Notes: generated by a model from the letters alone, not told the origin. A DNA stretch of 20,418 bases from Candidatus Methanomethylophilaceae archaeon (GCA_017455785.1 JAFSYZ010000282.1:1-20418); one strand, 5' to 3'; positions 1 to 8,254 are shown, counted from the stretch's first letter. Numbers and translations: made by a program.

Positions 1-1
1 C

Positions 2-421
2 GGCAAGGAAGCGATGTACCTGGAACTTGCGGACGTCTGGAAAGCAAGGATCCTCGAACTGGCCGCTGACAAGGAAGGATACGATGAGTTCAAGGCACTG
101 ATGGAGAAATCCGAAGTGCTGCATCTGTTCAACGGATCAACGGAGGTGCATTCGTTCATCGTTACGGTACCTGACGATTACACCCCTGAGCAGATCCAGT
201 CGATGGCTGATGTCATCCTCGCTGTAGCGAAGGACAACATGGAGATGCCGTTCGTAGAAGTAGAAGGCAAATACCAGAAGTGCCAGGTCAACATCACGAA
301 CGAGAAGGAACCTGAGCTTATCGGTCTGAACAGGACCGAAGGATACGCATCAGGTAAGATCTTCCTCCCGATCCTGACATCATTGGCTGGACCCGGAAGG
401 ATGAACGAATCTAATCTCTGA
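2..421 (+). CDS. Unrecognised protein, 3' part only (5' truncated by window edge)
   Basis: The reading frame is open from base 2 to a TGA at 419-421, about 139 residues. An ATG at 14 is possible, but the frame is open upstream of it, so the true start probably lies outside the window. The visible part is soluble, mixed charge, with no membrane segment. It has a helical, acidic first third and a motif around NGSTEVHSF followed by VPDDYTPEQ. I do not recognise the family and assign no function. It is convergent with the membrane protein gene at 411, and the two 3' ends overlap by 11 nt, so no terminator space separates them. Confidence 0.7.
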   Translation, partial: GKEAMYLELADVWKARILELAADKEGYDEFKALMEKSEVLHLFNGSTEVHSFIVTVPDDYTPEQIQSMADVILAVAKDNMEMPFVEVEGKYQKCQVNITNEKEPELIGLNRTEGYASGKIFLPILTSLAGPGRMNESNL

Positions 422-1508
422 GTTCCAAGTCGGCGAAGCTCCAGGTGTCCCTTCTCGGGGTACCGGGATAAACATCCTTCTTCTCATCCTCATCCTCTAT
501 CTCTACGAGCAGGGAGACAGGACGGTAGACCTTCCATTTCGATATTATCTGATCGACCAGTTTCCTCTCGAAGAACGCATAGTAGATCAAAACCGTCAGG
601 ACTATGATGACGATTATCACGGCGACGGAGAATGCCACGAATCCCAATACGGTCATCAGACCGTTCTTGTTGACCGCCGTCAACAGGAATAAGAAGGCTG
701 CGAACATGGGAAGAACCATCCTCTTCAACGTTTCTTTTATACCGCTGTAGAGTGAGAAATCACGATACCTCGTCTCTATCCTGACATTCAATGTCCTGAA
801 TATTGACCAAGGCATCACGATGACCGGGATGAAAAGGACTATCGTGAAGATGAACATGGGAGCGTTCAGGAACGATTCCAGTTCGAATATCGTCGGATTC
901 ATGGAAAGGTAGATCCAAAGGAAGATCCCTATCATCAGACCCATCCTTATGGTCTCCAGGATGTCCTTCCACGGTGTGCGGGAACTCTTGTGGTTGTAAT
1001 CCATGGTTATATGCCTTGTATCAAGGTCCCTGGGTATGTTGAATGCGAATGCGACAACCTTCTCCGGGAAGGTCATCTTGTCCTTCACGTTCATATATTC
1101 CGTCATACGGATGACACGATAGAATATGAACTTCTGAATGGTGACGACCAGTGACACCACACCTACGGCACCCACCAATACGAAATCGATGAAGAACAGC
1201 GTGACCACATCCACCAGGTCGTACAGCAGGGCCGTTCCCGTCAGTATTATGATAAGCAGTAGGACGATCCATGCCTTCGTCCTGAGGTAGAACATCAATC
1301 CCAGTATGAAGAACGGTACGGACAGCAGCATGAATATGTAGTACATGTCGGGCGCGTCATTGAACCAGATGTTCAGCGAGATCGCCATGCAAAGTACCAT
1401 GGATACTATGAAGACGATGAAGTTCACCCTGTCGGACAGTGTCAGAAGATCGAGGTCCTTCCCGATGAAATAATGATGTCTGATCTTCCTCAAACCCATG
1501 AACGCCAT
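411..1508 (-). CDS. Multi-pass membrane protein of unknown function
   Basis: A 365-residue protein with about eight hydrophobic segments: roughly residues 28-47, 56-74, 80-96 and 100-123, then a soluble loop of about 65 residues, then about 190-204, 217-236, 268-285 and 288-312. The C-terminal tail is charged, with an acidic EIEDEDEKKD stretch near 337-346. Start ATG is at 1506-1508, preceded by an excellent Shine-Dalgarno sequence (GGAGTGATC, 1513-1521) that overlaps the stop of the gene upstream. It is the last gene of the ribosomal unit. Its stop is TAG (411-413); reading through would add 30 residues to a TAA at 318-320, antisense to the convergent gene. I do not recognise the family; the context suggests a lineage-specific envelope protein (inference). 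Confidence 0.8.
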   Translation of the reverse strand: MAFMGLRKIRHHYFIGKDLDLLTLSDRVNFIVFIVSMVLCMAISLNIWFNDAPDMYYIFMLLSVPFFILGLMFYLRTKAWIVLLLIIILTGTALLYDLVDVVTLFFIDFVLVGAVGVVSLVVTIQKFIFYRVIRMTEYMNVKDKMTFPEKVVAFAFNIPRDLDTRHITMDYNHKSSRTPWKDILETIRMGLMIGIFLWIYLSMNPTIFELESFLNAPMFIFTIVLFIPVIVMPWSIFRTLNVRIETRYRDFSLYSGIKETLKRMVLPMFAAFLFLLTAVNKNGLMTVLGFVAFSVAVIIVIIVLTVLIYYAFFERKLVDQIISKWKVYRPVSLLVEIEDEDEKKDVYPGTPRRDTWSFADLELRD

Positions 1509-1514
1509 CGCGGA

Positions 1515-1859
1515 TCACTCCATCCATGCCTCTACCGTGACATGTGCCAGATCCCCGCGGTAGACTCCGAAGACCAATGCCATGGTACCGCTCTCCCTTG
1601 CAGGGACCGGACCGATGGTCGCTTCCTTCACACTGGCGGAATACTTGGCATTCATACCGTTGACATCGACTACAGATACATCGACACCGTTATCCGAGGT
1701 CACGGAGACGAAGACCTTCCTTCCCTTCTTGACCTTCATCGGGAATGTGACGATGTTCCTGTATGCACCGTCCACTGTTATATCGAACTCACCGATAGTG
1801 AAATCCTGCTTCTCCAACAGGACCGTCTTCTTGTTGAACAGCGACAATGCATCCCTCAC
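1515..1859 (-). CDS. Unrecognised small protein, probably beta-rich
   Basis: A 114-residue protein with alternating hydrophobic and polar residues, typical of a beta-sandwich, and no clear membrane segment or signal peptide. The only plausible start is GTG at 1857-1859, giving V-R-D-A-L-S. No Shine-Dalgarno motif precedes it. The gap to the Cbf5 TAG stop is 29 nt; if that TAG is read through, Cbf5 ends at TGA 1856-1858, making a 4-nt GTGA overlap that would allow translational coupling. The stop is TGA. The membrane protein gene follows after 6 nt, and the two may work together (inference). Family not recognised. Confidence 0.65.
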   Translation of the reverse strand: MRDALSLFNKKTVLLEKQDFTIGEFDITVDGAYRNIVTFPMKVKKGRKVFVSVTSDNGVDVSVVDVNGMNAKYSASVKEATIGPVPARESGTMALVFGVYRGDLAHVTVEAWME

Positions 1860-1888
1860 CAGGGTAATGGATGAATGATGATAATACT

Positions 1889-2875
1889 CTATTGGTCGAT
1901 GACGATGTCATCCAGGTCTGTGGAGTAGTGCCACATCCTGGGATAGTGACCGGGTTCCATCAGGACGCGGTCCACATCCACGGCCTTACCCTTGTCGGTG
2001 GACATGATCTTCTGCGAGGACATGATCATCTTACCTATTGCCACAAGTTCACCCCTCGCGGTCATCAATGCGACCAGGGCGTTCTTGCGGATGTCATCGT
2101 CCAACATGTGTATCCCCTGGATGTTAAGGTCTGCACCATGACATATCGCATCCACAGCTGTTGCCTTCACTATGATCTTGGGCAACGGTTCCACAAGGCA
2201 TTCCATCGGCCTGATCAGACTGCGGAGCCATTCCTCCCTGCCATTCTGTTGCCATAGGATGTATGCATCCCTCAGGTCCTGCAAGGTGGCGGAGTCCTTC
2301 TCCTCCATCATACCAGAACGTGGACGTCTGAGCTCGGTCATACTCGCACCGCAGCCCAATGCTTCACCGATATCGGAACATATCCTCCTGACATATGTGC
2401 CTGCATCGCACGAGATGCGGAACAGCACATCCCTCCCCTGTATGTCGAGGATGTCTATGGACGATACGTTCCTTATCCTAAGCTGACGTTTGACAGAGGA
2501 CCTTACGGGCGGAAGCTGGTAGATCTTACCCACGAAGTTACCGATGACCTCCCTGACCTTCTTCTCAGGAACGTCACCGTGGAGTCTCATTATGCAGACA
2601 TATTCCTTATTGGATGACAGGACGAGATCCGTTAGACGTACCGCTTTACCAGTACAGATCGGGAGTATGCCGCTGACGTACGGGTCCAAAGTGCCCCCGT
2701 GCCCTATCTTATCGACATGAAGCGCGTCCCTCGCCCATGCGGTAACCTGATGGGAGGTGGGTCCGCGCGGTTTGTCCAAGGCGATGACCCCGGCTGACAG
2801 CAGTTCTCCGACCGTCCTATCGGAAGGTCTCTTACCCCATCTGTCGGGCAATGCCTTAGGATCCTTGATCAGCAC
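1889..2875 (-). CDS. cbf5: Cbf5/TruB-type tRNA/rRNA pseudouridine synthase
   Basis: Archaeal Cbf5 converts uridine to pseudouridine in rRNA as the catalytic subunit of box H/ACA RNPs, and can act on U55 of tRNA. Visible features are an N-terminal DKPRGPTSHQV motif (residues 34-44) and the catalytic motif GHGGTLDP with Asp64. A C-terminal PUA domain lies around 235-315 (K-A-T-A-V-D-A-I to PGHYPRMW). Length (328) fits the archaeal family. Start is GTG 2873-2875 with an upstream GAGGGA (2881-2886), overlapping the cytidylate kinase stop. The stop is TAG (1889-1891). Reading through would add SIIIIHPLPW and end at TGA 1856-1858, overlapping the next start by 4 nt, so the real 3' end may be 1856. 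Confidence 0.95.
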   Translation of the reverse strand: MLIKDPKALPDRWGKRPSDRTVGELLSAGVIALDKPRGPTSHQVTAWARDALHVDKIGHGGTLDPYVSGILPICTGKAVRLTDLVLSSNKEYVCIMRLHGDVPEKKVREVIGNFVGKIYQLPPVRSSVKRQLRIRNVSSIDILDIQGRDVLFRISCDAGTYVRRICSDIGEALGCGASMTELRRPRSGMMEEKDSATLQDLRDAYILWQQNGREEWLRSLIRPMECLVEPLPKIIVKATAVDAICHGADLNIQGIHMLDDDIRKNALVALMTARGELVAIGKMIMSSQKIMSTDKGKAVDVDRVLMEPGHYPRMWHYSTDLDDIVIDQ

Positions 2876-3405
2876 CTGATTCCCTCTATCGACTTGAGTA
2901 TCTCGTCGAGCACACCGTCAGGGTCGAGATCGTCGGTGTTCACAACGAGATCATAGACACTCATGTCATCGATGTCTATATCATAATACATTTTGTAGCG
3001 TTTGGCCTCGGACTTCTGTCTTTCGATGGTATCGGCCTTGGCCTTCTCCAGGGAATCCCCCTCACGTACACCGATCCTCGATATACGGACGTCAGGGCTT
3101 GCCTGCAGATAGATCTTGAAAGCGGGGATGTTGTTCCTCACGCACATATGCGCGGAAAGACGTGATTCCAAAATGATGTCATCGTTCGCCTTGGCGATCT
3201 CGATGATCCTCTCGTCTATCCCCTTATCGATGGAAGGGTCCCTCTCTGCGAGTGCACCCAATTCCGCTAAAGAAATTCCTTTCTCCGCAGCCAACTCTCT
3301 GAAGATCTTGCCGAAGACGACTGCCTTCAGACCAAGTTCCTCAGAGAGGCGGTTGCAGGCAGTGGTCTTCCCGGAACCGGGAGGACCACTGATGGTCAAC
3401 CTCAT
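2869..3405 (-). CDS. cmk: Cytidylate kinase, archaeal type
   Basis: This enzyme phosphorylates CMP and dCMP with ATP for nucleotide recycling in the cytosol. The 178-residue protein begins with a textbook P-loop, GPPGSGKT (residues 7-14), in the short archaeal form of the family. An ERQKSEAKRY stretch further on fits the arginine-containing LID region. Start ATG (3403-3405) overlaps the DUF106 stop by ATGA; the TGA stop overlaps the Cbf5 start. A cmk gene between secY and cbf5 is a recurrent archaeal arrangement, which supports the call over adenylate kinase. Confidence 0.93.
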   Translation of the reverse strand: MRLTISGPPGSGKTTACNRLSEELGLKAVVFGKIFRELAAEKGISLAELGALAERDPSIDKGIDERIIEIAKANDDIILESRLSAHMCVRNNIPAFKIYLQASPDVRISRIGVREGDSLEKAKADTIERQKSEAKRYKMYYDIDIDDMSVYDLVVNTDDLDPDGVLDEILKSIEGIRC

Positions 3406-4091
3406 GCGACCTCTTCATCAGTTCCGGATTCGATCTCTTGGAGACGTTTCTTGAACTGATAGGTCCTCACGACCCTCATAACGATCTGTCCGAACGGGAT
3501 ACTGATCAATGAGTAGATCAGGATCCATGCGGGCAGGATATAGGAGTCCGTGAGGCACACACCGTCGATAGCCCACGGTACGCTTATTATGCGCATCGAG
3601 TCCACGAGGGTCACATTGACGAAGTACCTGACCCACAAGAACATCGGAACGACCACGATCATGGTCAAGGGCATGCTCTTCATCATCTGATTACTTGATT
3701 CCATGCTCTTGGCCATGATCTGCGGCTGCATGTCCGTCAGTTTCTTCATCTTGTAGGTGTTGTTCTCGAGCCTGGCTTGGCGAAGTTCCTTGTTGAATGC
3801 ACTGCTGTAGGCCTGGGCCTTCTGCTGTCCGATGGTATCCGTCAGGATGGTCCTCAGCGCTGAGCTGAGGATGATCATGACGGCACCCACGATCATGAGC
3901 GTCAGTACGGGGTACTGACCGCCAAAGTCAAGGTACTGGAACACGACGTTCAGCGCACCACCGATTATGTGGTCGTTCCCGTCGATCATGTACAGTACCA
4001 TAACCAGCATCATGACGAGCAGCATCGTCCACATGCCCTTCATGTTGGGCATGGGTGCATTCTCGGGTGATTGTCCGCCAGGTGAATCCAT
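3402..4091 (-). CDS. DUF106 (EMC3/TMCO1/YidC-like) membrane protein insertase
   Basis: A 229-residue protein matching the archaeal DUF106 family, related to YidC/Oxa1/EMC3 and thought to help insert membrane proteins. Hydrophobic segments lie near residues 20-37, 60-82, 140-157 and 183-205. A charged, methionine-rich coiled region (about 90-135, with QQKAQAYSSAFNKELRQ) follows the second segment, as expected for the cytosolic coiled coil of this superfamily. It sits directly after secY with a 4-nt gap, where DUF106 is usual in Archaea, linking it to co-translational insertion. It ends in TGA, overlapping the cytidylate kinase start. Confidence 0.88.
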   Translation of the reverse strand: MDSPGGQSPENAPMPNMKGMWTMLLVMMLVMVLYMIDGNDHIIGGALNVVFQYLDFGGQYPVLTLMIVGAVMIILSSALRTILTDTIGQQKAQAYSSAFNKELRQARLENNTYKMKKLTDMQPQIMAKSMESSNQMMKSMPLTMIVVVPMFLWVRYFVNVTLVDSMRIISVPWAIDGVCLTDSYILPAWILIYSLISIPFGQIVMRVVRTYQFKKRLQEIESGTDEEVA

Positions 4092-4095
4092 GTTA

Positions 4096-5634
4096 TCACT
4101 CGCCTCCGAAGAATCCTCTGAGCACCGGGTTCATCTCCATCATCTGTTCGCGGCCCATGGCCTCGTAGAAGTGGATCAGGATACCCACGGTCAGTAGAAC
4201 TCCTGTACCGCTCGCATTTCCGGTAGTACCGATCAGATCGGCGAATGCAGCTAGTGCTCCGACGATCGCTCCCGATAGGACCGTTACCGTTGGGATGTAC
4301 CTTTCCAGCACACGTTCCAGGACACGGGGGTCACGACGGAATCCGGGAATCTGCATACCGCTCTTCTGGATCTGGTTGGCGACTGCCTTCGGACCCATGT
4401 TGGTGGTCTCGACCCAGAACTTAGCGAACAGCACCGAACCGAGGATCATCACCGATACGTAGATCACCACGTGCATCAGGTTCATCAGCGGACTATGTAT
4501 GTTGCCTTCCACCGCCGGATTCAGGATCGGCGTCAGCCATGACGTGATTCCTGACGGTGCGGATAGGTACCATGCTAGACCACCTGCCGCCTGTGTGCTT
4601 CCATCTACGAAGTATCCGATGTACCTGTTATGACCCAGCAAGGGGATTCCACTGAGCAGGTCGTTGCTGTAGAACAGCAGAGCGAACATGCTGATGTTGG
4701 CCAGGAGAGCTGACATCAGGATGACGGGAATGTTGCTTGCGTAGATCAACTTGATCGGATACCTTCCCCTTGCTCCCCTGGCATTGCCGTGGGACAGCGG
4801 AAGTTCGATACGTGCGGATTCAAGATACGCGACCACTAGGAAGATTACCACCGTTCCTATCAACGCGATCAGCGGGTTCGGTTGTCCTAGGAATATGTAC
4901 TCATATCCGTAGTTACTCAGCTCCGCTGGTGAGCAGTTGGTGAGGATGTAGATGATCTTCGGGATCGTTCCTGCCGGCGGATTCGATATGCTCATGGCCG
5001 CGCCCATGTTCACCGGATTCCAATTCAAGGTTCCTGTGAACAACGCTTCGGCCACTCCTGCCGCGATGAACAGCGAGATACCGCTCCCTATTCCCCATTT
5101 CGAAATCACTTCGTCCATGAGGAACACGATGTATGATCCCAATGCGATCTGCAGCACGATGAGCACCCTCGCCATATCCATGCCCACCGCGTTAGTGAAC
5201 GATGCGGACGGAACGAGGTATCCGAATACCTGAGGTACCGCCTCAAAGATGATCATGACAATGACCAACAGTTTGAGGACCGACTGGTAGCATCCTTTGT
5301 CTTCCTTGTTTGTGAGGTCGAGCTTGATAATCTTGGCACCGACGAATAACTGCATTATGATCGAGGCTGTAACGATTGGTCCTATACCCAACTGCATCAG
5401 CGAACCCGATGCTCCTGCCATGATCGTCCTGTACTGTGCGAACAGATCCAGTGACTTCTCCTGATCCAGGCCGAAGACATAGATGTTGGTCATCACGTAG
5501 TAGACGACAAGGACGACTAGCACCCACAGCATTTTGGTCCTGAAGTGCACATGCCCTTCAGGACGCTTTACTGCGGGCAGCCTGTCAGAGATGGGTTTGA
5601 CCTTATAGAGCAAACTTTTCGTCTCTTCTGCCAT
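4096..5634 (-). CDS. secY: Preprotein translocase channel subunit SecY (Sec61 alpha)
   Basis: SecY forms the protein-conducting channel of the cytoplasmic membrane. The 512-residue product has about ten transmembrane segments. The family signature G-S-L-M-Q-L-G-I-G-P-I-V-T-A-S-I-I-M-Q-L follows the plug region, around residues 77-96. A conserved cytosolic basic loop, GARGRYPIKLIY, carries ribosome-binding residues, and another lies near GFRRDPRVLERVLERYIP before the final segments. Start ATG is at 5632-5634 with GGAG about 8 nt upstream. It follows L15 as in nearly all spc operons, and is coupled to DUF106 downstream. Confidence 0.97.
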   Translation of the reverse strand: MAEETKSLLYKVKPISDRLPAVKRPEGHVHFRTKMLWVLVVLVVYYVMTNIYVFGLDQEKSLDLFAQYRTIMAGASGSLMQLGIGPIVTASIIMQLFVGAKIIKLDLTNKEDKGCYQSVLKLLVIVMIIFEAVPQVFGYLVPSASFTNAVGMDMARVLIVLQIALGSYIVFLMDEVISKWGIGSGISLFIAAGVAEALFTGTLNWNPVNMGAAMSISNPPAGTIPKIIYILTNCSPAELSNYGYEYIFLGQPNPLIALIGTVVIFLVVAYLESARIELPLSHGNARGARGRYPIKLIYASNIPVILMSALLANISMFALLFYSNDLLSGIPLLGHNRYIGYFVDGSTQAAGGLAWYLSAPSGITSWLTPILNPAVEGNIHSPLMNLMHVVIYVSVMILGSVLFAKFWVETTNMGPKAVANQIQKSGMQIPGFRRDPRVLERVLERYIPTVTVLSGAIVGALAAFADLIGTTGNASGTGVLLTVGILIHFYEAMGREQMMEMNPVLRGFFGGE

Positions 5635-5646
5635 GTCTCAATCTCC

Positions 5647-6087
5647 TTACTCTTCTTCTTCATCAAATCCAACTATGGAGCCGCCGGCCGCCTTGATCTT
5701 CTCGGCGGCTGTCGCGGATGCCTCCGCGACGGTGACGGTGACCTTCGTGTTTATGTTGCCGTTTCCGAGAAGCTTGTCGATACCGGCTGCCGTAAGGTCT
5801 ACGGTGTAGGCATCTCCTTCCTTGGTGGCAAATTCCAGTGAAACGAAGCGGTCGAGCTGTTCCTCGAGCTCGCTGACGTTGATGGTGCTGTTGGCCTGCA
5901 CTGTGCACTGGGGTCTCTTGAATCCGTGGTGTCCGAAGTAGTTCCTGTCGTTCTTCAACATCTGGATCTTCTTGGTCTTGCTGTAACCAGCCATACCGTG
6001 TCCACCGATGATTCCTGCTCCCCTACCGGACTTCTTACCGCGTCCGTGGGTCCTCAGGCCTCTGAATTTCTTTGTTCTGCTTGGCAT
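5647..6087 (-). CDS. rpl15: 50S ribosomal protein L15 (uL15)
   Basis: Binds 23S rRNA in the large subunit. The 146-residue protein has the glycine- and arginine-rich N-terminus typical of uL15 (HGRGKKSGRGAG, then GGHGMAGYSKTKK), which threads into rRNA. The globular C-terminal domain follows, ending in an acidic DEEEE tail. Last ribosomal protein before secY, the conserved spc order. The stop is TAA, one of only four in the window. Confidence 0.95.
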   Translation of the reverse strand: MPSRTKKFRGLRTHGRGKKSGRGAGIIGGHGMAGYSKTKKIQMLKNDRNYFGHHGFKRPQCTVQANSTINVSELEEQLDRFVSLEFATKEGDAYTVDLTAAGIDKLLGNGNINTKVTVTVAEASATAAEKIKAAGGSIVGFDEEEE

Positions 6088-6096
6088 GATATCCCC

Positions 6097-6561
6097 TCAC
6101 AGCATCCTGGCGATGAGATCGTTGATCTTCTCGCCCCTGTAGCCGAGTGCTCCTCCACTGCTGAACGGCTTCTTGTTGCCCTCGTATCCCTTGACGGGAG
6201 GGTGAAGACGGAAGACGATCTTGGCGCCCTCCACATCCTTCATCTTGTACCCGTCGTTGATGATCGCCTTGGCGACATCGTCGGCCGTCTTGAACTCGGA
6301 TTTCTCTGCAAGATAGTCGTCTGTGATCATCTTGTCACCGGCGAGCCTGCCGCGGACACGGATCATGTTGGCGAGTGTCTCCTCTGAGACCTCTCCCCAT
6401 GTGATGTAGTCCTTGGCCTTCTGCAGCATTCCCTTGGTCACATCGTTCTCCGGGACGACCACACAGTGGTTCACCTTGGTGAGACCCAGGAGACGCATGG
6501 TGTTCTCGATGTCGTAGTTGACATCGGGCTGTCCGCGTACACGTATTACTGCGTATGTCAT
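6097..6561 (-). CDS. rpl30: 50S ribosomal protein L30 (uL30)
   Basis: The long archaeal/eukaryal form of uL30 (154 residues, against about 60 in bacteria). It begins with MTYAVIRVRGQPDVNYDIENT and carries the L30 ferredoxin-like core LLGLTKVNHCVVV. The C-terminal extension contains FRLHPPVKGYEG, typical of archaeal L30. An upstream ATG at 6565-6567 overlaps the S5 stop. The strong GGAGGA lies directly against that ATG but six bases from the ATG at 6559-6561, so I choose the latter; the longer form would add M-K. Confidence 0.94.
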   Translation of the reverse strand: MTYAVIRVRGQPDVNYDIENTMRLLGLTKVNHCVVVPENDVTKGMLQKAKDYITWGEVSEETLANMIRVRGRLAGDKMITDDYLAEKSEFKTADDVAKAIINDGYKMKDVEGAKIVFRLHPPVKGYEGNKKPFSSGGALGYRGEKINDLIARML

Positions 6562-6563
6562 CT

Positions 6564-7292
6564 TCATTCCTCCATTGAATCGATGTCGGTCTCCTCGATG
6601 GTGATACCGATAGGTCCGGAGACGATGTTCTGCTCCTTCGCCTGTTCCTCGGTGACCCTCATCTTGGATGTCATCCTCAGTGCCTCAAAGGTAGCGAGTG
6701 CATAGTTGACCTTAGTTTTAGTATTACCCCTTGCGAATCCCCATGCATCCTTCACACCGGCGAGGGTGAGCATGCTCTTCGCCACATCACCCACAGCGAG
6801 TGTGATACCGCGGGGTGCGGGCTTGAACGTGACCTCGACGGATCCGCATGTTCCCTTCACTTCGAAAGGCAGTGAATGGGGCTGCTGACAACCGCACTCC
6901 CATGAACCGCATCCTCTCTTGATCTCGATGATGTTCAGTTTGGCGTTGTCGATCGCCTTCCTGATGGCGGGTCCGACCTCCTTTCCTTTTGCCCTTCCGA
7001 TTCCGATGAAACCGTCGCCGTTTCCGACGATACATGTGACAGCGAACCTGACCCTCCTTCCGGAGTCGGTCATCCTCTGTACCATGTTGAGGTCGATGAC
7101 CTCGTCCTTCAGCTCGCCCTCTCCGAAGAGAGCATCGACGATCTGGGGTTCACGGAGCGGGAGTTTCGTGGCGAGTGCAGCACTCATGGTGGTGATCTCG
7201 CCGCTCTTGACCATCATTCCGAGCCTCGTCTTGGGGACCCAGGATGACTGTGCCTTATCAGGCCTGTCCGAATCTTGTCTGCGATCGGCCAT
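6564..7292 (-). CDS. rps5: 30S ribosomal protein S5 (uS5)
   Basis: A decoding-site protein of the small subunit, 242 residues, with the archaeal N-terminal extension (W-V-P-K-T-R-L-G, residues 18-25). The S5 dsRBD-like domain lies around 75-125 (GFIGIGRAKGKEV). The archaeal RGCGSWECGC cysteine motif is at residues 126-135. The C-terminal S5 domain follows (GVKDAWGFARGNTKTK). The TGA stop overlaps an ATG of L30; L18 ends just before its start. Confidence 0.96.
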   Translation of the reverse strand: MADRRQDSDRPDKAQSSWVPKTRLGMMVKSGEITTMSAALATKLPLREPQIVDALFGEGELKDEVIDLNMVQRMTDSGRRVRFAVTCIVGNGDGFIGIGRAKGKEVGPAIRKAIDNAKLNIIEIKRGCGSWECGCQQPHSLPFEVKGTCGSVEVTFKPAPRGITLAVGDVAKSMLTLAGVKDAWGFARGNTKTKVNYALATFEALRMTSKMRVTEEQAKEQNIVSGPIGITIEETDIDSMEE

Positions 7293-7293
7293 C

Positions 7294-7794
7294 TTACTCA
7301 GCCTCCATCTTTGATTTTACGCTGTCAACGAGAGCAGCGATGCCCTCATCCATGTGCTGACCGTTGAGCCTGTCCTCCTCGGGGAGAACACCCTCACCGT
7401 GCGGGACCTCGAGTCCTGCATCGCACATTCCTGCGACGGTTGCGAAGAGCACACCGCCGTGCTTAGGGTTCTGCATTCCGATATCAAGGACTGCATACTC
7501 GATGCCTTCCTTGACCGCCTTCTTTCCGGCAAGGTATCCTGTGAGGTATGCCGCAGGTATGCTGGAACATGACTTGTCCCAACCGTACTTGGCCAACTCC
7601 CTGGATGTTGCTGACACAACGACCTTGTCGCCACCCATTCCGAATTCCTCGAACTGGATCATCACGTTCTTGTTGGATCTCCTGACCACTGCCCTGAGCT
7701 CGCCGCTCCTAAGGAGCTTGCGGCGGGTGTAGTAGTTGGTACGACCCTCTCTTCTTCTGCGGAACGCGACCTTGTATCTTGGTCCTGTTGCCAT
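7294..7794 (-). CDS. rpl18: 50S ribosomal protein L18 (uL18)
   Basis: Binds 5S rRNA together with L5 in the central protuberance. The 166-residue archaeal form starts ATGPRYKVAFRRRREGRTNY, a basic N-terminus diagnostic of archaeal and eukaryal uL18. The core contains TSRELAKYGWDKSCSSIPAA and GYLAGKKA, with a C-terminal archaeal extension (GLEVPHGEGVLPEEDR). The stop is TAA. Start ATG (7792-7794) overlaps the L19e TGA. Confidence 0.96.
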   Translation of the reverse strand: MATGPRYKVAFRRRREGRTNYYTRRKLLRSGELRAVVRRSNKNVMIQFEEFGMGGDKVVVSATSRELAKYGWDKSCSSIPAAYLTGYLAGKKAVKEGIEYAVLDIGMQNPKHGGVLFATVAGMCDAGLEVPHGEGVLPEEDRLNGQHMDEGIAALVDSVKSKMEAE

Positions 7795-8252
7795 CAGTTC
7801 TCCTCCTCCTTCAAGTGTCCTGCATTGATCATGTGCATCCTAAGGTTCCTGCGGTTCTTGTAGACACCACCCTTGGCCCTCCTGTAGTACAGTCTGTACA
7901 CAGAGGGTGTGATCTTGCCGTCCGCACGGAGCTGCTTGAGTTCCTCACGGATGGGCCTGATGGTGGATATCCATCTCCTCTTGTCAGGTACACGTGCGTT
8001 GTCGGTACCCTTCCTGCTTCCAGGTCCCTTCCTCTTGCCCTTGGCCTTCTGGCCCTTGGCGTATCTGATCCTTCCGTATGATGTTCCCTGCTTCGGCCTG
8101 GCCTTGATCAGTCCGGATGCGATCGCTGTACGGATATCCGCACGTGTGATGCACTCTGCGACATCCTCGATCTTATCGGGATTGATCCAAACCCTGTTCT
8201 CTCCGCATTTCAGGATCTCTGCTGCCATTCTTCTCTGGTTCTTAAGATCCAT
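7794..8252 (-). CDS. rpl19e: 50S ribosomal protein L19e (eL19)
   Basis: An archaeal/eukaryal-specific large-subunit protein of 152 residues, starting MDLKNQRRMAAEIL, then RVWINPDKIEDV, both family hallmarks. The middle is strongly basic (YAKGQKAKGKRKGPGSRKGT) and the C-terminus helical. An in-frame GTG at 8256-8258 overlaps the L32e stop and would add two residues. I prefer ATG 8250-8252, since the family starts with M-D-L-K and GGTGTGA lies just upstream. Confidence 0.94.
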   Translation of the reverse strand: MDLKNQRRMAAEILKCGENRVWINPDKIEDVAECITRADIRTAIASGLIKARPKQGTSYGRIRYAKGQKAKGKRKGPGSRKGTDNARVPDKRRWISTIRPIREELKQLRADGKITPSVYRLYYRRAKGGVYKNRRNLRMHMINAGHLKEEEN

Positions 8253-8254
8253 GT

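Noticed and set aside
1473..1874. Plus-strand open frames near 1473-1874 and 1582-1878.
   Set aside because: They are antisense to the small beta-rich gene, have no ribosome binding site and no family-like features.
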